Below are positions 7,408-18,100 of a stretch of 64,000 nucleotides of DNA, piece after piece. The stretch is taken from the NCBI GenBank assembly GCA_016787575.1, contig JAEUUO010000007.1, forward strand, positions 62,001-126,000, read 5' to 3'. The first letter of the stretch is position 1. Each line of letters opens with the position of its first letter. A program made the translations under genes and the position numbers. The stretch comes from Saprospiraceae bacterium. GTDB lineage: Bacteria > Bacteroidota > Bacteroidia > Chitinophagales > Saprospiraceae. The notes under the pieces are model-generated. The model was not told the DNA's origin. It saw nothing but the letters and a program-made list of their open reading frames with translations, and ran no database searches.

Positions 7408-8835
7408 ATGAAAGTTTGCGTACTTCAACCCGATTACAGCCCATCAGATGTTGATTATAAAAATTATGATCCACCAAGAAATCTCAGTGCATTGCTACCG
7501 AACGATCAAGTGGATCATGTTTTTCTCAATAAACTTACCACCTATAAGCAATTAAAAGAGCTGGCCCGAAAAGATTATGATATATTTATTAACCTATGTG
7601 AAGCTTACTTAGAATGGGATGTTCCATCAATTGATGTCATTTACACTTTGGATTTATTAAATTTACCCTATTCGGGACCAACCCAAGAACTGTATGATCC
7701 CCCAAAAGAATTGATGAAGTATGTTGCACATGTTGCAGGAATCGAAGTCCCTAACTTCAGGGTTGTATCAAACTTAGAAGACCTAAATGATTTAACAACC
7801 CAATTAAAGTTTCCATTATTCATAAAACCTTCCAAAGCAGGTGATAGTTTGGGCATAGATGATCATTCATTAGTTCAAGATGAAAAATCTCTTTTTATAA
7901 AAGTCAGGGATTTATTAGTTGAGTATGGAGAAGTCCTCGTTGAAGAATACATTGATGGAAGAGAATTTACCGTTTTGGTAGCTGCTGATCTGAAGGACGA
8001 AAAAAAGTGCATCAGTTTTAAACCAGTAGAATACCTGTTTCCCGAAGGATTTGCATATAAAACCTATGCTCTAAAGACATCAGAATTGCATCCCGAAAGC
8101 AATATAGCTTGCCGTGAAGAAAATATTGAGCGGAAACTTAGAAAAGCAGCCTCTGCAATTTTCCGTGAATTTGGTGGCAAAGGTTATGCCCGATTGGATT
8201 TTAGAATGAATTCAAAAGGCAAACTATATTTTTTGGAAATTAACTTTACTTGTTCGGTATTTTACCCAATAGGATTTGAAGGTTCAGCTGATCATATTTT
8301 AAATCTTGATGGAATCGGACAAGCTGGTTTTCTGCAACACATCATTCGCGAAGGCATCAATCGACATAAAAGAAAACAAAAAAAATATTATCTAAAGAAA
8401 AATTCAATATCAGGATATGGGATTTATGCTAACTTAAAAATCAGAAAAGGAGATATTGTATTCAAGGGTGAAGAACGAAGCCAGCGAATTGTAACCAAAT
8501 CGTTTGTAGATAAAAATTGGAATGCTGCTGAAAAGGAATTGTTTAGAAAGTATGCCTACCCAGTTGGCCATGATGTCTATATTTTATGGGATACACGACC
8601 AGAAGAATGGGCTCCTCAAAATCACAGTTGCAATCCCAATACCCAATATTCCGGTTTAAATGTAATTGCTGCCAGAGATATTGAAAAAAATGAAGAATTA
8701 ACCCTCGATTACAATACGTTTCTTGATGATCAAATGGAGGCCTTCGTTTGCACCTGTGGAAGTCCAAATTGCCGAACCTGGATTAGCAATCAAAAGGAAG
8801 CCGTAGATAAGAAAACCATCAAAGCATTAGCATAA
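7408..8835 (+). CDS. ATP-grasp ligase fused to a C-terminal SET domain
   Basis: A 475-residue two-domain protein. Residues about 1-320 form a D-Ala-D-Ala ligase-like ATP-grasp unit: FIKPSKAGDSLGI (138-150), VEEYIDGREFTVLV (178-191), RLDFRMN and FLEINFTC (262-282). Residues about 325-460 form a SET domain: SGYGIYANLKIRKGDIVF (335-352), NHSCNPNT (405-412), EELTLDYNTF (429-438), post-SET CTCGSPNC (448-455). A lysine-rich linker (about 319-331) joins them. The frame is continuous and both halves keep their key residues, so this is a real fusion, not a sequencing artefact. It repeats in one chain the two activities encoded separately just upstream, suggesting ligation and methylation act on the same product. 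Substrate unknown. Confidence 0.88.
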   Translation: MKVCVLQPDYSPSDVDYKNYDPPRNLSALLPNDQVDHVFLNKLTTYKQLKELARKDYDIFINLCEAYLEWDVPSIDVIYTLDLLNLPYSGPTQELYDPPKELMKYVAHVAGIEVPNFRVVSNLEDLNDLTTQLKFPLFIKPSKAGDSLGIDDHSLVQDEKSLFIKVRDLLVEYGEVLVEEYIDGREFTVLVAADLKDEKKCISFKPVEYLFPEGFAYKTYALKTSELHPESNIACREENIERKLRKAASAIFREFGGKGYARLDFRMNSKGKLYFLEINFTCSVFYPIGFEGSADHILNLDGIGQAGFLQHIIREGINRHKRKQKKYYLKKNSISGYGIYANLKIRKGDIVFKGEERSQRIVTKSFVDKNWNAAEKELFRKYAYPVGHDVYILWDTRPEEWAPQNHSCNPNTQYSGLNVIAARDIEKNEELTLDYNTFLDDQMEAFVCTCGSPNCRTWISNQKEAVDKKTIKALA

Positions 8836-8859
8836 GCCCTAAATTTCTGGAATTGCAGT

Positions 8860-8902
8860 TTTCATATTATAATTAATTGTAATATGAAATATTTCCTTTT
8901 TT
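8860..8902 (+). terminator. Likely intrinsic terminator after the ATP-grasp-SET gene
   Basis: A perfect 10-bp AT-rich inverted repeat, TTTCATATTA (8860-8869) with TAATATGAAA (8880-8889), is followed by a T-rich run. It lies 24 bases after the stop codon and just before the tRNA-Leu promoter. The low GC of the stem makes strength uncertain. Confidence 0.55.
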
Positions 8903-8916
8903 ATTGAATTTACTTG

Positions 8917-8945
8917 TTGATTTAATCAAATCGTTTTTAGCTTTG
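8917..8945 (+). promoter_or_regulatory. Bacteroidota-type promoter of tRNA-Leu
   Basis: TTG at 8917-8919 is followed after 18 bases by TAGCTTTG at 8938-8945, a perfect TAnnTTTG -7 element. The tRNA begins 14 bases later. This matches the known Bacteroidota housekeeping promoter form (-33 TTTG, -7 TAnnTTTG). Confidence 0.8.
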
Positions 8946-8959
8946 CAGGCCAATTAAAT

Positions 8960-9044
8960 GCCGAAATGGCGGAACTGGTAGACGCGCTGGACTCAAAATC
9001 CAGTGACCCTAAAAGTCGTGTGGGTTCGAGTCCCACTTTCGGCA
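8960..9044 (+). tRNA. tRNA-Leu (anticodon CAA)
   Basis: The acceptor stem GCCGAAA pairs with TTTCGGC (9037-9043), with discriminator A at 9044. The anticodon stem CTGGA/TCCAG encloses loop CTCAAAA, giving anticodon CAA (reads UUG, leucine). A long class II variable arm and the T-arm loop TTCGAGT are present. The 85-base length is right for tRNA-Leu, and CCA is not encoded. Confidence 0.97.
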
Positions 9045-9276
9045 CATTTTTTTGGCAACACCCTGCTTTTCAATTTAAGGAATGCTTTGATTAGTGTAAA
9101 TGATCCTAATTTCATTGAATTAGATAAATCGACCTTAAAATAGTTTATTTAGTCTTTTCTTATAAACAGTTAAATGGTTTATAAATCAACCATTACGTAC
9201 ATCTAATTAAAGAATTACTGCAAGCGTTTATTCTTGAACCAATATTTAAGTAATTTAAAATCTTGGGGAAATCCTG

Positions 9277-10566
9277 TTATTTTGAATCAGCAAATTCCAA
9301 AATTCCTTTGACTAATTTGTCCAATTCATGTTTAGTTGTATAAACATTTGGTGTAATCCGAACACCGTGGATATTTTCCCAATTGATTGCGACACTGTGA
9401 ATCTTATAAGGTTCAAAGAGAAATGAAGCCAGATCCTCTGGTTTTTTATTTTTAATGACAACATTTCCAATTGCCCCACTGTACCGTTTATTGATGGGGT
9501 GATTTATTTGAACGTTGGGATGATCCTTTACCTTTTCAGTCCAATAATGTTGCAATTCATACAAGCGATTGTATTTTCGTTCTGGACCTATCATTTCGTA
9601 AAAATCAATGGCATGATTGATAGCCTGTTCAATTGCAAATGAGCGGGTTCCTAAATTTTCATACTTTCTAATATCTGAACTTTCCGGATCTCCTCCTGCA
9701 AAAAGAGGATAAAGCTTGCTGATTTTTGACTTATTTACATACAACAAACCACTGCCAAATGGTGCACTCAACCATTTGTGAAGTGAAGTACCAAAATAAT
9801 CTGCACCTAAATCCGGGATTGAATAAGGTATATGTGCAAACGAATGCGCACCATCAACCAATACTTCTATTCCCATTGCATGTGCTTTATCAGCAATCTT
9901 TTTAGATGGCAATAACTGACCATTCCAATTGATCATATGGGTAATGTGAACAATTTTAGTTTTGGAATTAAATTCCTTTGCAAAAGCACTAACAATTTCG
10001 TCATCATCCTGGATAGGAAAATTAAAATTCACCCATTTTAATACAATTCCATCCCGGTGCTCCCGCTGCTTCCATGCATTGATCATATTGGGGTAGTCCT
10101 GTTTGGTAAGGACAACTTCATCTCCAGCTTTTAAGCGCAATCCAAAAATGATTGTTTCAAGTGCCTCTGAGCTGTTTCGGTTAAATGCCAGTTCATCAGC
10201 TTGACAGCCTGCAATTCTAGCCATTTTATCCCTAAGTGGCTCACGACCCTGATCTATTATTCTCCACATATAATAAGAAGGGGCTTCGTTGCTTAAGCGA
10301 TTGTAAAATTCAACAGCTTCTTGAACAACTCTTGGCTGAGGAGAAACGCCACCGTTATTTAAATTAATTATACTGGCAGATACAGAATAAGCTTGCCGAA
10401 TTTGAAGCCAAAAATCTTCCTCACTTCCACTGGCTCCATTCAATTGATCAATCTGGAATTTGGAATTGTCGTATGAATTTCCGAGAGCCTTTAGTGTTGC
10501 AGAAGGCTGTAAAACGGTTCCAGCTGTAATTGAGCCAAACCATTGCAGTGCTGAACGTCGATGCAT
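9277..10566 (-). CDS. Class V aminotransferase (isopenicillin N epimerase-like), exported
   Basis: A 429-residue PLP enzyme. VDGAH (237-241) supplies the aspartate that contacts the pyridine nitrogen, and SLHKW places the Schiff-base lysine at 264. The family covers cysteine desulfurases, kynureninases and isopenicillin N epimerase-like proteins, and the LNNGGVSPQPRV opening (69-80) is typical of the last group. The N-terminus MHRRSALQWFGSITAGTV looks like a Tat signal (paired arginines then a hydrophobic stretch), so the folded enzyme may be exported. It stands alone between the tRNA and the adhesin genes. The true substrate is not predictable. Confidence 0.82.
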   Translation of the reverse strand: MHRRSALQWFGSITAGTVLQPSATLKALGNSYDNSKFQIDQLNGASGSEEDFWLQIRQAYSVSASIINLNNGGVSPQPRVVQEAVEFYNRLSNEAPSYYMWRIIDQGREPLRDKMARIAGCQADELAFNRNSSEALETIIFGLRLKAGDEVVLTKQDYPNMINAWKQREHRDGIVLKWVNFNFPIQDDDEIVSAFAKEFNSKTKIVHITHMINWNGQLLPSKKIADKAHAMGIEVLVDGAHSFAHIPYSIPDLGADYFGTSLHKWLSAPFGSGLLYVNKSKISKLYPLFAGGDPESSDIRKYENLGTRSFAIEQAINHAIDFYEMIGPERKYNRLYELQHYWTEKVKDHPNVQINHPINKRYSGAIGNVVIKNKKPEDLASFLFEPYKIHSVAINWENIHGVRITPNVYTTKHELDKLVKGILEFADSK

Positions 10567-10733
10567 AGTACTGCAAGTTATACAACAATTTTGTAAGCTT
10601 AAAACCTAAAATTGCCAATACCGGCATATTTTTATTGAATGAAGTTTACTTAAAAATTAAGCCACTTATCATATGATTAAATATTATTTACTTTAATGTA
10701 TATAGTATTTAATAACAACAAGTTCTAATATTA

Positions 10734-10765
10734 TTTGTAATTGATTGATTGAAGTACTAAATTTG
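10734..10765 (+). promoter_or_regulatory. Promoter of the tandem adhesin genes
   Basis: TTTG at 10734-10737, 20 bases, then TAAATTTG at 10758-10765. Both elements fit the Bacteroidota consensus. The adhesin start codon lies 15 bases downstream, so the 5' leader would be only about ten bases. Confidence 0.65.
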
Positions 10766-10779
10766 GAGTTCAACAGATT

Positions 10780-13700
10780 ATGATTAGACAAATTCAATTC
10801 CTTGTAGTACTGCTTATTTTTCATTTCTCGCAACTTTTTGCGCAATGCAACATCAGTGTTGATGCCGGTCCAGATTTAAAAGTCTGTCGAGCAGGAGATA
10901 TGATTATGATTAACGGAAAAGTAACAGGTAGCATTCAGGAAATTTTTTGGGAACCCGCTACTGGTTTGAGCAATCCAAAGTCTCCAATTACAAAAGCTAC
11001 TGTTCAAGGCCCGCAGGAATACATTTTAACAGCAAGAGGTTTAAGCACACAAAATTTAATTGTAAATGGAAACTTTGAAGCCGGCAGGTCTGGTTTTACT
11101 ACAGATTATATGGTGGGTACAATCCCTTGCTATGGATTTGGATATCTTGATTGTGAAGGAACCTATGATGTAATAAGCAATCCCCAGGCAGGCCATTCCG
11201 GATTTGCAGCATGCAAAGATCATACTTCCGGTGGCGGATTGATGATGGTAATAAATGGATCTGCAGCATTCCAAAATGTTTGGTGTGAGGACATTGTTGT
11301 AATGCCAAATATGGATTATGTTTTTACTGCCTGGATCACTTCTGTAGTTGCCGCATCCCCACCTGTCTTACAATTTTCTATAAATGGAAGTCCGATCGGT
11401 CCAAATTTTTCGTCCAGTGGTACCGTTTGTCAATGGGAAAAATACGAAGTTATCTGGAATTCAGGTTCCAATGCCAATGCACAAATTTGCATCTTAAATG
11501 AAAATACAGCAACAGGTGGAAATGACTTTGCAATTGACGATCTCGGCTTTCGAAAAATTTGTGAAGTCAAAGACACTATGAAAATTGAAGTAGAAGAAAT
11601 TCTTATTTCAATTGAAGACCCTGAAATTGTGACCTGCGACAAACCAAGCATTCGACTCAATGCAAAATCTTCATCTACCGGCACTGGTTGGACTTATCAA
11701 TGGACAAGTGCAGATGGAAAAATTATTTCTGGTGGCAACACGCTTGAACCTGTTATAAAAGGACCTGGTACTTATTTTTTAACGGTGTGCTCGCCCATTC
11801 CAAACTGTTGTAAAACCGAAAGCGTCATTGTAAGTGGTAACATCACTCCACCGGATTTACAGATCATAACAAAAGATACATTGGGTTGCAATCGACTCAG
11901 TGTTACTGTAAATACCCGAAGTACTGTATTTCCATTAGATTATAAATGGAATGGACCCAATGGATTTAACTCTTTAGATCCATTTATCGTGGTAACTGAA
12001 GCTGGAAAATATACCATTACAATTACAGACGACTATAATTGCAAAACCATCGATTCTGTAACAATTTTTGAACGATCCGATAATCCCAAAATTCAAATTC
12101 AATCTAACCCTATCAATTGTTATAATGATACTTCTTATTTAATTGGAAGTTCGACAGTTCCAGGTTCAAAATTTGAATGGATAGGCCCTAATAAAGATAC
12201 ATCCTCAAAAGCTCAATGGAATGTCATTGATAGTGGTTGGTATTATTTAAAAGTGACCTCACCTTCAGGATGTATAAAATTTGATTCTGTACGAATTTTA
12301 AAGGACAAACAAGCATCAACACTGAATTTTAGTTTCGATACCATCAATTGCATAAGAGATTCAGTTGATATTATAGTTTCAGGTAACCGCAATGTTAAAT
12401 CGGCATCTTGGCAAAATTCAGGAAATTTCAGATGGCTGGATACATTATCTATACGCACTGCTATTGCCGGTCGTCATTCACTTCAAGTGGAATCAGACAA
12501 TGGATGCATAAGCATATTAAATTTAGACATTCCGATTGATACACTTGCACCTAAAGTTCAACTCAATCCTGATACACTTAATTGCAGCAAGTCCTTTATA
12601 AGTTTGATACCACAAACAAACGCTCAAAATTTAAAATTTACTTGGAGCGGCCCAAATAATTTCAATTCAAAAGCTGATTCTATTTATATAAATGTTCCTG
12701 GCTTTTATCATTTAAATGCGCTTGCTGAAAATGGATGTCAAGATTCTGCAACAGCTCACATTGCAATAGATACTTTAGGTCCCATTCTTAGCGGCTCAGA
12801 CGACACCCTGACTTGCTTAAAAACACAAACTACTTTACTCCTTTTTAGCAGCGATTCTGCTCAATATAGTTGGCAAGGGCCTTCAAATTTTACAAGTAAT
12901 TTAAAAAATCCCAAGGTGAGTATTCCTGGTGATTACCAGGTCACTGCAACAAAACAAAATGGTTGTAAAACAAATTATCTTTTTCATATTTTTGAAGACA
13001 TTGTCAAGCCAATATTACAATTAAATAATGACACACTTACATGCAGCAAAGATAGTATCAAATTAAAAGCACTGAATTCAGATCCAGCTTCAGTTTTACT
13101 ATGGAACGGGCCCAATGGATTTACTTCCAGTGTCTTAAATCCCTATATAAAGGAACCAGGAATCTACAGTTTAATATCACAAAGCAAAAATGGTTGTCGT
13201 GACAGTGCAAGCCTAACGATTTTACAAGACATTCGTAAACCGGATCTTCAAGCGACTACTGACACACTCAATTGTTTGAAACGAATTGGCAATTTAACTT
13301 CAAACTCCAGTAGAGACAGTTTAATTTATACATGGCGAGATGCATCCGGACAATTCATATCGGCTAATAAAAATATTTCTGTTTCCAGTGGTGGCTTGTA
13401 TTCAATAATGGTTAGCACTCCTGAAAATTGTTTCACTATTTTACAGGTCTATGTACCTGAAGATACCTCATCACCTGAATTAATTGTGTTTTCTGATACC
13501 CTAAACTGTAAAAAAACACAAACAAGTTTACGGACTTCTTCAAAAGATCCTATAATTTCATACAATTGGTCTGGACCTTCAGGATATACTTCCACTTTAA
13601 AAAATCCAATTATTTCTGCAAGTGGAAATTATATTTTACAAATAACCGGTACCAATTATTGTACAAACGTTGCAAGTTTAAATATTTCAATTGATACTGT

Positions 13701-15180
13701 CAAACCCAACCTTCAAATTCTATTTGATTCAATTAATTGCATAAAGCGCGAAGTAGATTTGCTTGCCTTGATAGTTCCTAACAATTTGGTGGGATCCTGG
13801 ACAAGAAGCAATATGCAAATAGTAAATTCAAATTCGATTAAAACAAAAGAAGGAGGCAACTTTCATTTCAGTGTTACGAATGAAAATTTTTGTACAAGTT
13901 CTAAGGATATCTTTGTGCAAGTTGACACAATACTACCAGATCTTTTAGTTCACGACGATACACTGACTTGCCTGAAACAATCAGTCACCATATCTGCTAT
14001 TTCCAAAACAAGTGGTTTGCTGTATAATTGGGCAGGACCAGGAAATTTTCAATCCAATGCTTCTCAAATAAACACTTCAATTCCTGGGATATATTCTATC
14101 CGTATTAGAGCTGCAAACTACTGCGAACAAATAAGTCAGGTGATTATATTAATTGACACCATTCGTCCTAAACTAAGTACTCAATCTGATACAATTGATT
14201 GCACACATCCTGAGGCAAGTTTAATTGCAACAACAAATTTAAATACGGGCATCTTCTCCTGGAAGGATGATTTGGGTAATGTATTAACTAATCAGCTTAT
14301 ATACAAAACTAAAAAGCCTGGTAATTATTTTTCAGAAATATTGAATCCAACCAATGGTTGCAGTTCTCAAAAAAAACAAATTGTTTTTGCTGATAGTTTG
14401 CTAATTACCGATGTTAATATTCAAACCACAAACCCAATTTGCGGAAACAAAGTTGGCTCTGCTCAAATTATAAGAGTTACCGGAGGTCATTCAGATCTCA
14501 AGTATTCAATTGATTTCAAAAAAACATATTCCACCAATCCTGACTTTAATAATTTAATCGCAGGACATTATACTTTATTTGTAGTTGACAATCAGCAATG
14601 CGAATATCAAAAAGATTTTGACATATTTGATTTGCCTTATGTTGAAACCAATTTACAACCTGAAATTAGCATTCAATTAGGAGATTCAGCAAAACTGGAT
14701 TTATCCATACTTTCAAATCATGCTCTAATTAAATCAATCAATTGGAGTCCATCCAATGATTTAAGTTGTTCTAATTGTGAAGACCCAATTGCAAGTCCTT
14801 GGGTAAGTCGGTTTTATAATGTTACTGTGACTGATACTAACGGTTGCACAGCTACACAAAGAATCCGAGTTTTGGTTGAGACTCCAAAAGTATGGGTTCC
14901 AAATGTATTTAGCCCAAATGGAGATAACATCAATGATTGGTTAACAATATTTGGTTCCAAAGCCGATGTTACAAATATAAATGTATTCCAAATTTATGAT
15001 CGTTGGGGAAATCGGGTATTTGAGTCTACAAATTTTCAACCTAATGATTTAATACGTGGTTGGAATGGAACTTACCAAGGTGAAAAATGCAACCCTGGAG
15101 TATATGTTTACTGGGGAGAAGTAGAATTAATTAACGGACAGAAATGGATCGTAAAAGGTGATGTAACTTTAATCAGATGA
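10780..15180 (+). CDS. Giant multi-repeat adhesin, T9SS type B sorting domain (copy 1)
   Basis: A 1466-residue secreted protein. A signal peptide (about 1-21, ending FSQLFAQ) is followed by a PKD-like opening (DAGPDLKVC). Next comes a jelly-roll-like segment starting NLIVNGNFEAG near residue 93, then 12 Cys-bearing Ig/PKD-like units of about 77 residues. Each unit begins like DTLNC and many contain WxGPxxFxS and NGC. A SprB-like unit (about 1210-1285) follows. The C-terminus from about 1371 (VWVPNVFSPNGDNINDWL, then YDRWGNRVF, NPGVYVYWGEVEL) is the gliding-motility C-terminal domain, the type B signal for export by the type IX system. It is probably surface-exposed and adhesive; ligand unknown. 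Its stop overlaps the start of its paralogue (ATGA). Confidence 0.92.
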   Translation: MIRQIQFLVVLLIFHFSQLFAQCNISVDAGPDLKVCRAGDMIMINGKVTGSIQEIFWEPATGLSNPKSPITKATVQGPQEYILTARGLSTQNLIVNGNFEAGRSGFTTDYMVGTIPCYGFGYLDCEGTYDVISNPQAGHSGFAACKDHTSGGGLMMVINGSAAFQNVWCEDIVVMPNMDYVFTAWITSVVAASPPVLQFSINGSPIGPNFSSSGTVCQWEKYEVIWNSGSNANAQICILNENTATGGNDFAIDDLGFRKICEVKDTMKIEVEEILISIEDPEIVTCDKPSIRLNAKSSSTGTGWTYQWTSADGKIISGGNTLEPVIKGPGTYFLTVCSPIPNCCKTESVIVSGNITPPDLQIITKDTLGCNRLSVTVNTRSTVFPLDYKWNGPNGFNSLDPFIVVTEAGKYTITITDDYNCKTIDSVTIFERSDNPKIQIQSNPINCYNDTSYLIGSSTVPGSKFEWIGPNKDTSSKAQWNVIDSGWYYLKVTSPSGCIKFDSVRILKDKQASTLNFSFDTINCIRDSVDIIVSGNRNVKSASWQNSGNFRWLDTLSIRTAIAGRHSLQVESDNGCISILNLDIPIDTLAPKVQLNPDTLNCSKSFISLIPQTNAQNLKFTWSGPNNFNSKADSIYINVPGFYHLNALAENGCQDSATAHIAIDTLGPILSGSDDTLTCLKTQTTLLLFSSDSAQYSWQGPSNFTSNLKNPKVSIPGDYQVTATKQNGCKTNYLFHIFEDIVKPILQLNNDTLTCSKDSIKLKALNSDPASVLLWNGPNGFTSSVLNPYIKEPGIYSLISQSKNGCRDSASLTILQDIRKPDLQATTDTLNCLKRIGNLTSNSSRDSLIYTWRDASGQFISANKNISVSSGGLYSIMVSTPENCFTILQVYVPEDTSSPELIVFSDTLNCKKTQTSLRTSSKDPIISYNWSGPSGYTSTLKNPIISASGNYILQITGTNYCTNVASLNISIDTVKPNLQILFDSINCIKREVDLLALIVPNNLVGSWTRSNMQIVNSNSIKTKEGGNFHFSVTNENFCTSSKDIFVQVDTILPDLLVHDDTLTCLKQSVTISAISKTSGLLYNWAGPGNFQSNASQINTSIPGIYSIRIRAANYCEQISQVIILIDTIRPKLSTQSDTIDCTHPEASLIATTNLNTGIFSWKDDLGNVLTNQLIYKTKKPGNYFSEILNPTNGCSSQKKQIVFADSLLITDVNIQTTNPICGNKVGSAQIIRVTGGHSDLKYSIDFKKTYSTNPDFNNLIAGHYTLFVVDNQQCEYQKDFDIFDLPYVETNLQPEISIQLGDSAKLDLSILSNHALIKSINWSPSNDLSCSNCEDPIASPWVSRFYNVTVTDTNGCTATQRIRVLVETPKVWVPNVFSPNGDNINDWLTIFGSKADVTNINVFQIYDRWGNRVFESTNFQPNDLIRGWNGTYQGEKCNPGVYVYWGEVELINGQKWIVKGDVTLIR
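11620..14400 (+). repeat. Twelve tandem Ig/PKD-like coding repeats, copy 1
   Basis: Twelve units of about 230 bases encode domains starting with [DS]-[TPS]-[LI]-x-C (DTLGC, DTINC, DTLNC, DTLTC and similar). They are divergent at the DNA level, so this is an old array that is not easily collapsed by recombination. Boundaries are approximate. Confidence 0.85.
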
Positions 15181-18100
15181 AAGAAACCAAGTTCTTATTT
15201 ATTATATTGTATTTTATATTACCAAGCTTGATTTTTAGTCAATCTAAAAACAACTCAAGCCGTAGTTATGCAATGCCAAATTCTTGTGGAATAACAGTAA
15301 ATGCCGGGCCGGACATTACGATTTGTTCAGGACAAGGAAAAAATTTATCTGGCATGGTCAGCAATTCAACAAATTACAGCTGGGAACCACCCGATGGTTT
15401 AAGCAATGCCAATGCATTGAACCCGGTTGCGAATCCAAGTATGACTACCACATACACCCTCACTGCGCGTGCCATGTCAGGCAATTTAATTGCAAATGGT
15501 GGATTTGAAACAGGATCTATTAATCCATCCACCAGCCAATATACCCAATACAATACGATTCCTAATTTAATTGGATCAACAGGAGGCTACATGATTATGT
15601 CTGTTCCTCAAATTGCCCAAGCTTTTGGATGCAATCCCAATATTGGAAGTTTTACAATGACCATTACACCAACCTCATCAAATGTTATGATTTGGTGTCA
15701 ACAAATAAATGTAAGTAAAAATACGGATTATAAAATTGAATATAAAATATTTGGAATTCCGTACATTTTTGGCCCTCCCCCTTCTATCGGATTATTAGTA
15801 AATGGAAGTTTTATTGGAAGTGTTGATGCCATCAGTGGTACTTGTGTACAAGCAGATGCCAGCTTTGTATGGAATTCCGGAGGTGCAACTACTGCCAATA
15901 TATGTTTAGCTAATTATGGAGGTACTGGAGCTGCAAGTATGTGTGCAATTGATGATATTACAGCAAAAGAATGCTGTGAAGAAAAGGATGAGGTGACTGT
16001 AACTGTTTATGATTTAATTGCAGAAGCAAATCCTGTTGATGATATAAATTGTACAAATAGACCTTTAACCATTGATGCATCCGGATCTTCAAAAGGACCA
16101 GGAATCACTTACAATTGGTCAACAAAAAATGGACACATTGTAAGTGGAGATAAGACCTTAACACCAGTTATCGATACTCCCGGAACGTATACTTTAAAAA
16201 TTACCGGATTGTATGGCTGTGAAAAAGAACTCATGGTAATGGTTAATGGAAGCACAGCACCACCGGATATTAAAATTAAATCAGTCAATATAGATTGTAA
16301 AAATCCTACAGGAAGTTTGGAAGCCAGTAGTAAATCCAGTTCACCACAATTTGAATGGAATGGACCGAATGGCTATTACAATACCCGTGCGAATATCTAC
16401 AATTTAACAGAAGCAGGCGAATATGTTGTAAAAGTCACGGATTCCTATGGATGTGAATCTACGGCTAAAGTGGAACTTAAAGATAACAGAAGTATTATTG
16501 AAGCCGAAATTTTAGGAGATAGCATCACCTGCAATAAAGATACAGCTATCTTAAAAGCAATATCGATTGGATATAAACCACTTTACTCGTGGTTTGGGCC
16601 ATCAGGCTTTAAAAAAGATTCAGTCACACAAGTAATAGCTAAAGATTCAGGATGGTATTTCTTATCTACAATAGATAGTTTTGGTTGCAAAGAAATTGAT
16701 TCCTTTTATGTAAAAGACTTACAATCTTCATTGGCAATTGAACTCTCAACAGACAGCCTAAGCTGCTCTGTTCAATCAGTTCAATTGAGATTGGTTACCG
16801 ATACCAGTGCTTCCATTCTTTGGACTGGTCCAAATGGATTCAACTCCACACTCACACAACCCTTTGTTAGTGATCCCGGATGGTATTTTGTTAAAGTAGC
16901 AACAGGAAATGGTTGCCTTGGAATTGATTCAATTTATGTTGTAAAATCTTCAGATGTACCTGATTTATTTGTTTCTAACAATGATACAATCACTTGCACT
17001 AAAACATCCATTCAAATAAACGGAGGAAGCAATACTGCTGGAGCACAACTTAATTGGTTGACACCGATGGGAACTATACTAAATCAACCCTCAATCAGTG
17101 TTACGGATTCCGGAAGTTATACCTTAACGATAACCGGACCCAATGGATGTAGTATCAGTAAAAGTATCGTCATTTCAAAAGATGTAACATTGCCTAGTTT
17201 AATTGGTTTTCCAGATACTTTAACTTGCTTAAAGGATAGTCTTTTTTTAAATGCAAACGCAAGCTTGGCAAAAACGATTTCCTGGCAAGGGCCCAATGGA
17301 TTTACCAGCCAACAATTGAATCCCCTTGTTAAAGAAAAAGGTACTTATAAAATTACTGCAACTGGATTTAATGGTTGCTCTGATAGCATTGACGTTTTGA
17401 TTGCAGAAGATAAAGCATTGCCGATTTTCCAAATTACGGGAGATACCATTAATTGTTTACGTACATCTATCGTACCAATTGTAGGCATAGATACCAGCCT
17501 TACTGATTTTACTTGGACAGGGCCTAACAACTTTAGAAGCAATCAAAAAAATCCAGTATTTACTTTCGGTGGTACTTACCAATTGCAGGTTACTGGATTG
17601 AATGGTTGTACACAAACTCAATCAATAACAATTGTCGAAGACCTTACAAAACCAACAGCGCAATTGGAAGCAGATACCATTCAGTGTAAAAGCACCGCAA
17701 CAATCCGTGCTTTAAACATGACTCCCGGGCTTCCATTTCAATGGACTGGACCAAACAACTTTAATTCAAATTTATTAAATCCAACTGTAACTAAAAGTGG
17801 ATTTTACGTTTTAACCATTACTGGCAAAAATGGGTGTACATTCAAAGATTCAATTTTTGCCTTTCAAAAAGATCAACTTCCAGATATATTTGCACTGGAT
17901 GATACCCTAAGTTGTTTTAAGCAGAAATTAAATATACAAGCAGGATCTGCAACACCGGGTGCGCGTTTTGAATGGACTGGTCCAAATGGCTTTACATCTA
18001 ATCTGGCACGACCTGAAATTCAGGATTCCGGTGTATATACATTAAAAGTTACGGATCCAAACGGATGTGAGTCGATTAAACAAATTTACATTTCAAAATT

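Noticed and set aside
8543..8767. Antisense frame within the SET part of the fusion protein
   Set aside because: It is a shadow of a strongly supported gene with conserved motifs on the other strand, and has no recognisable features.
15284..15508. 74-codon frame inside adhesin copy 2
   Set aside because: It is a same-strand frame-shadow of the adhesin signal and PKD-like region.
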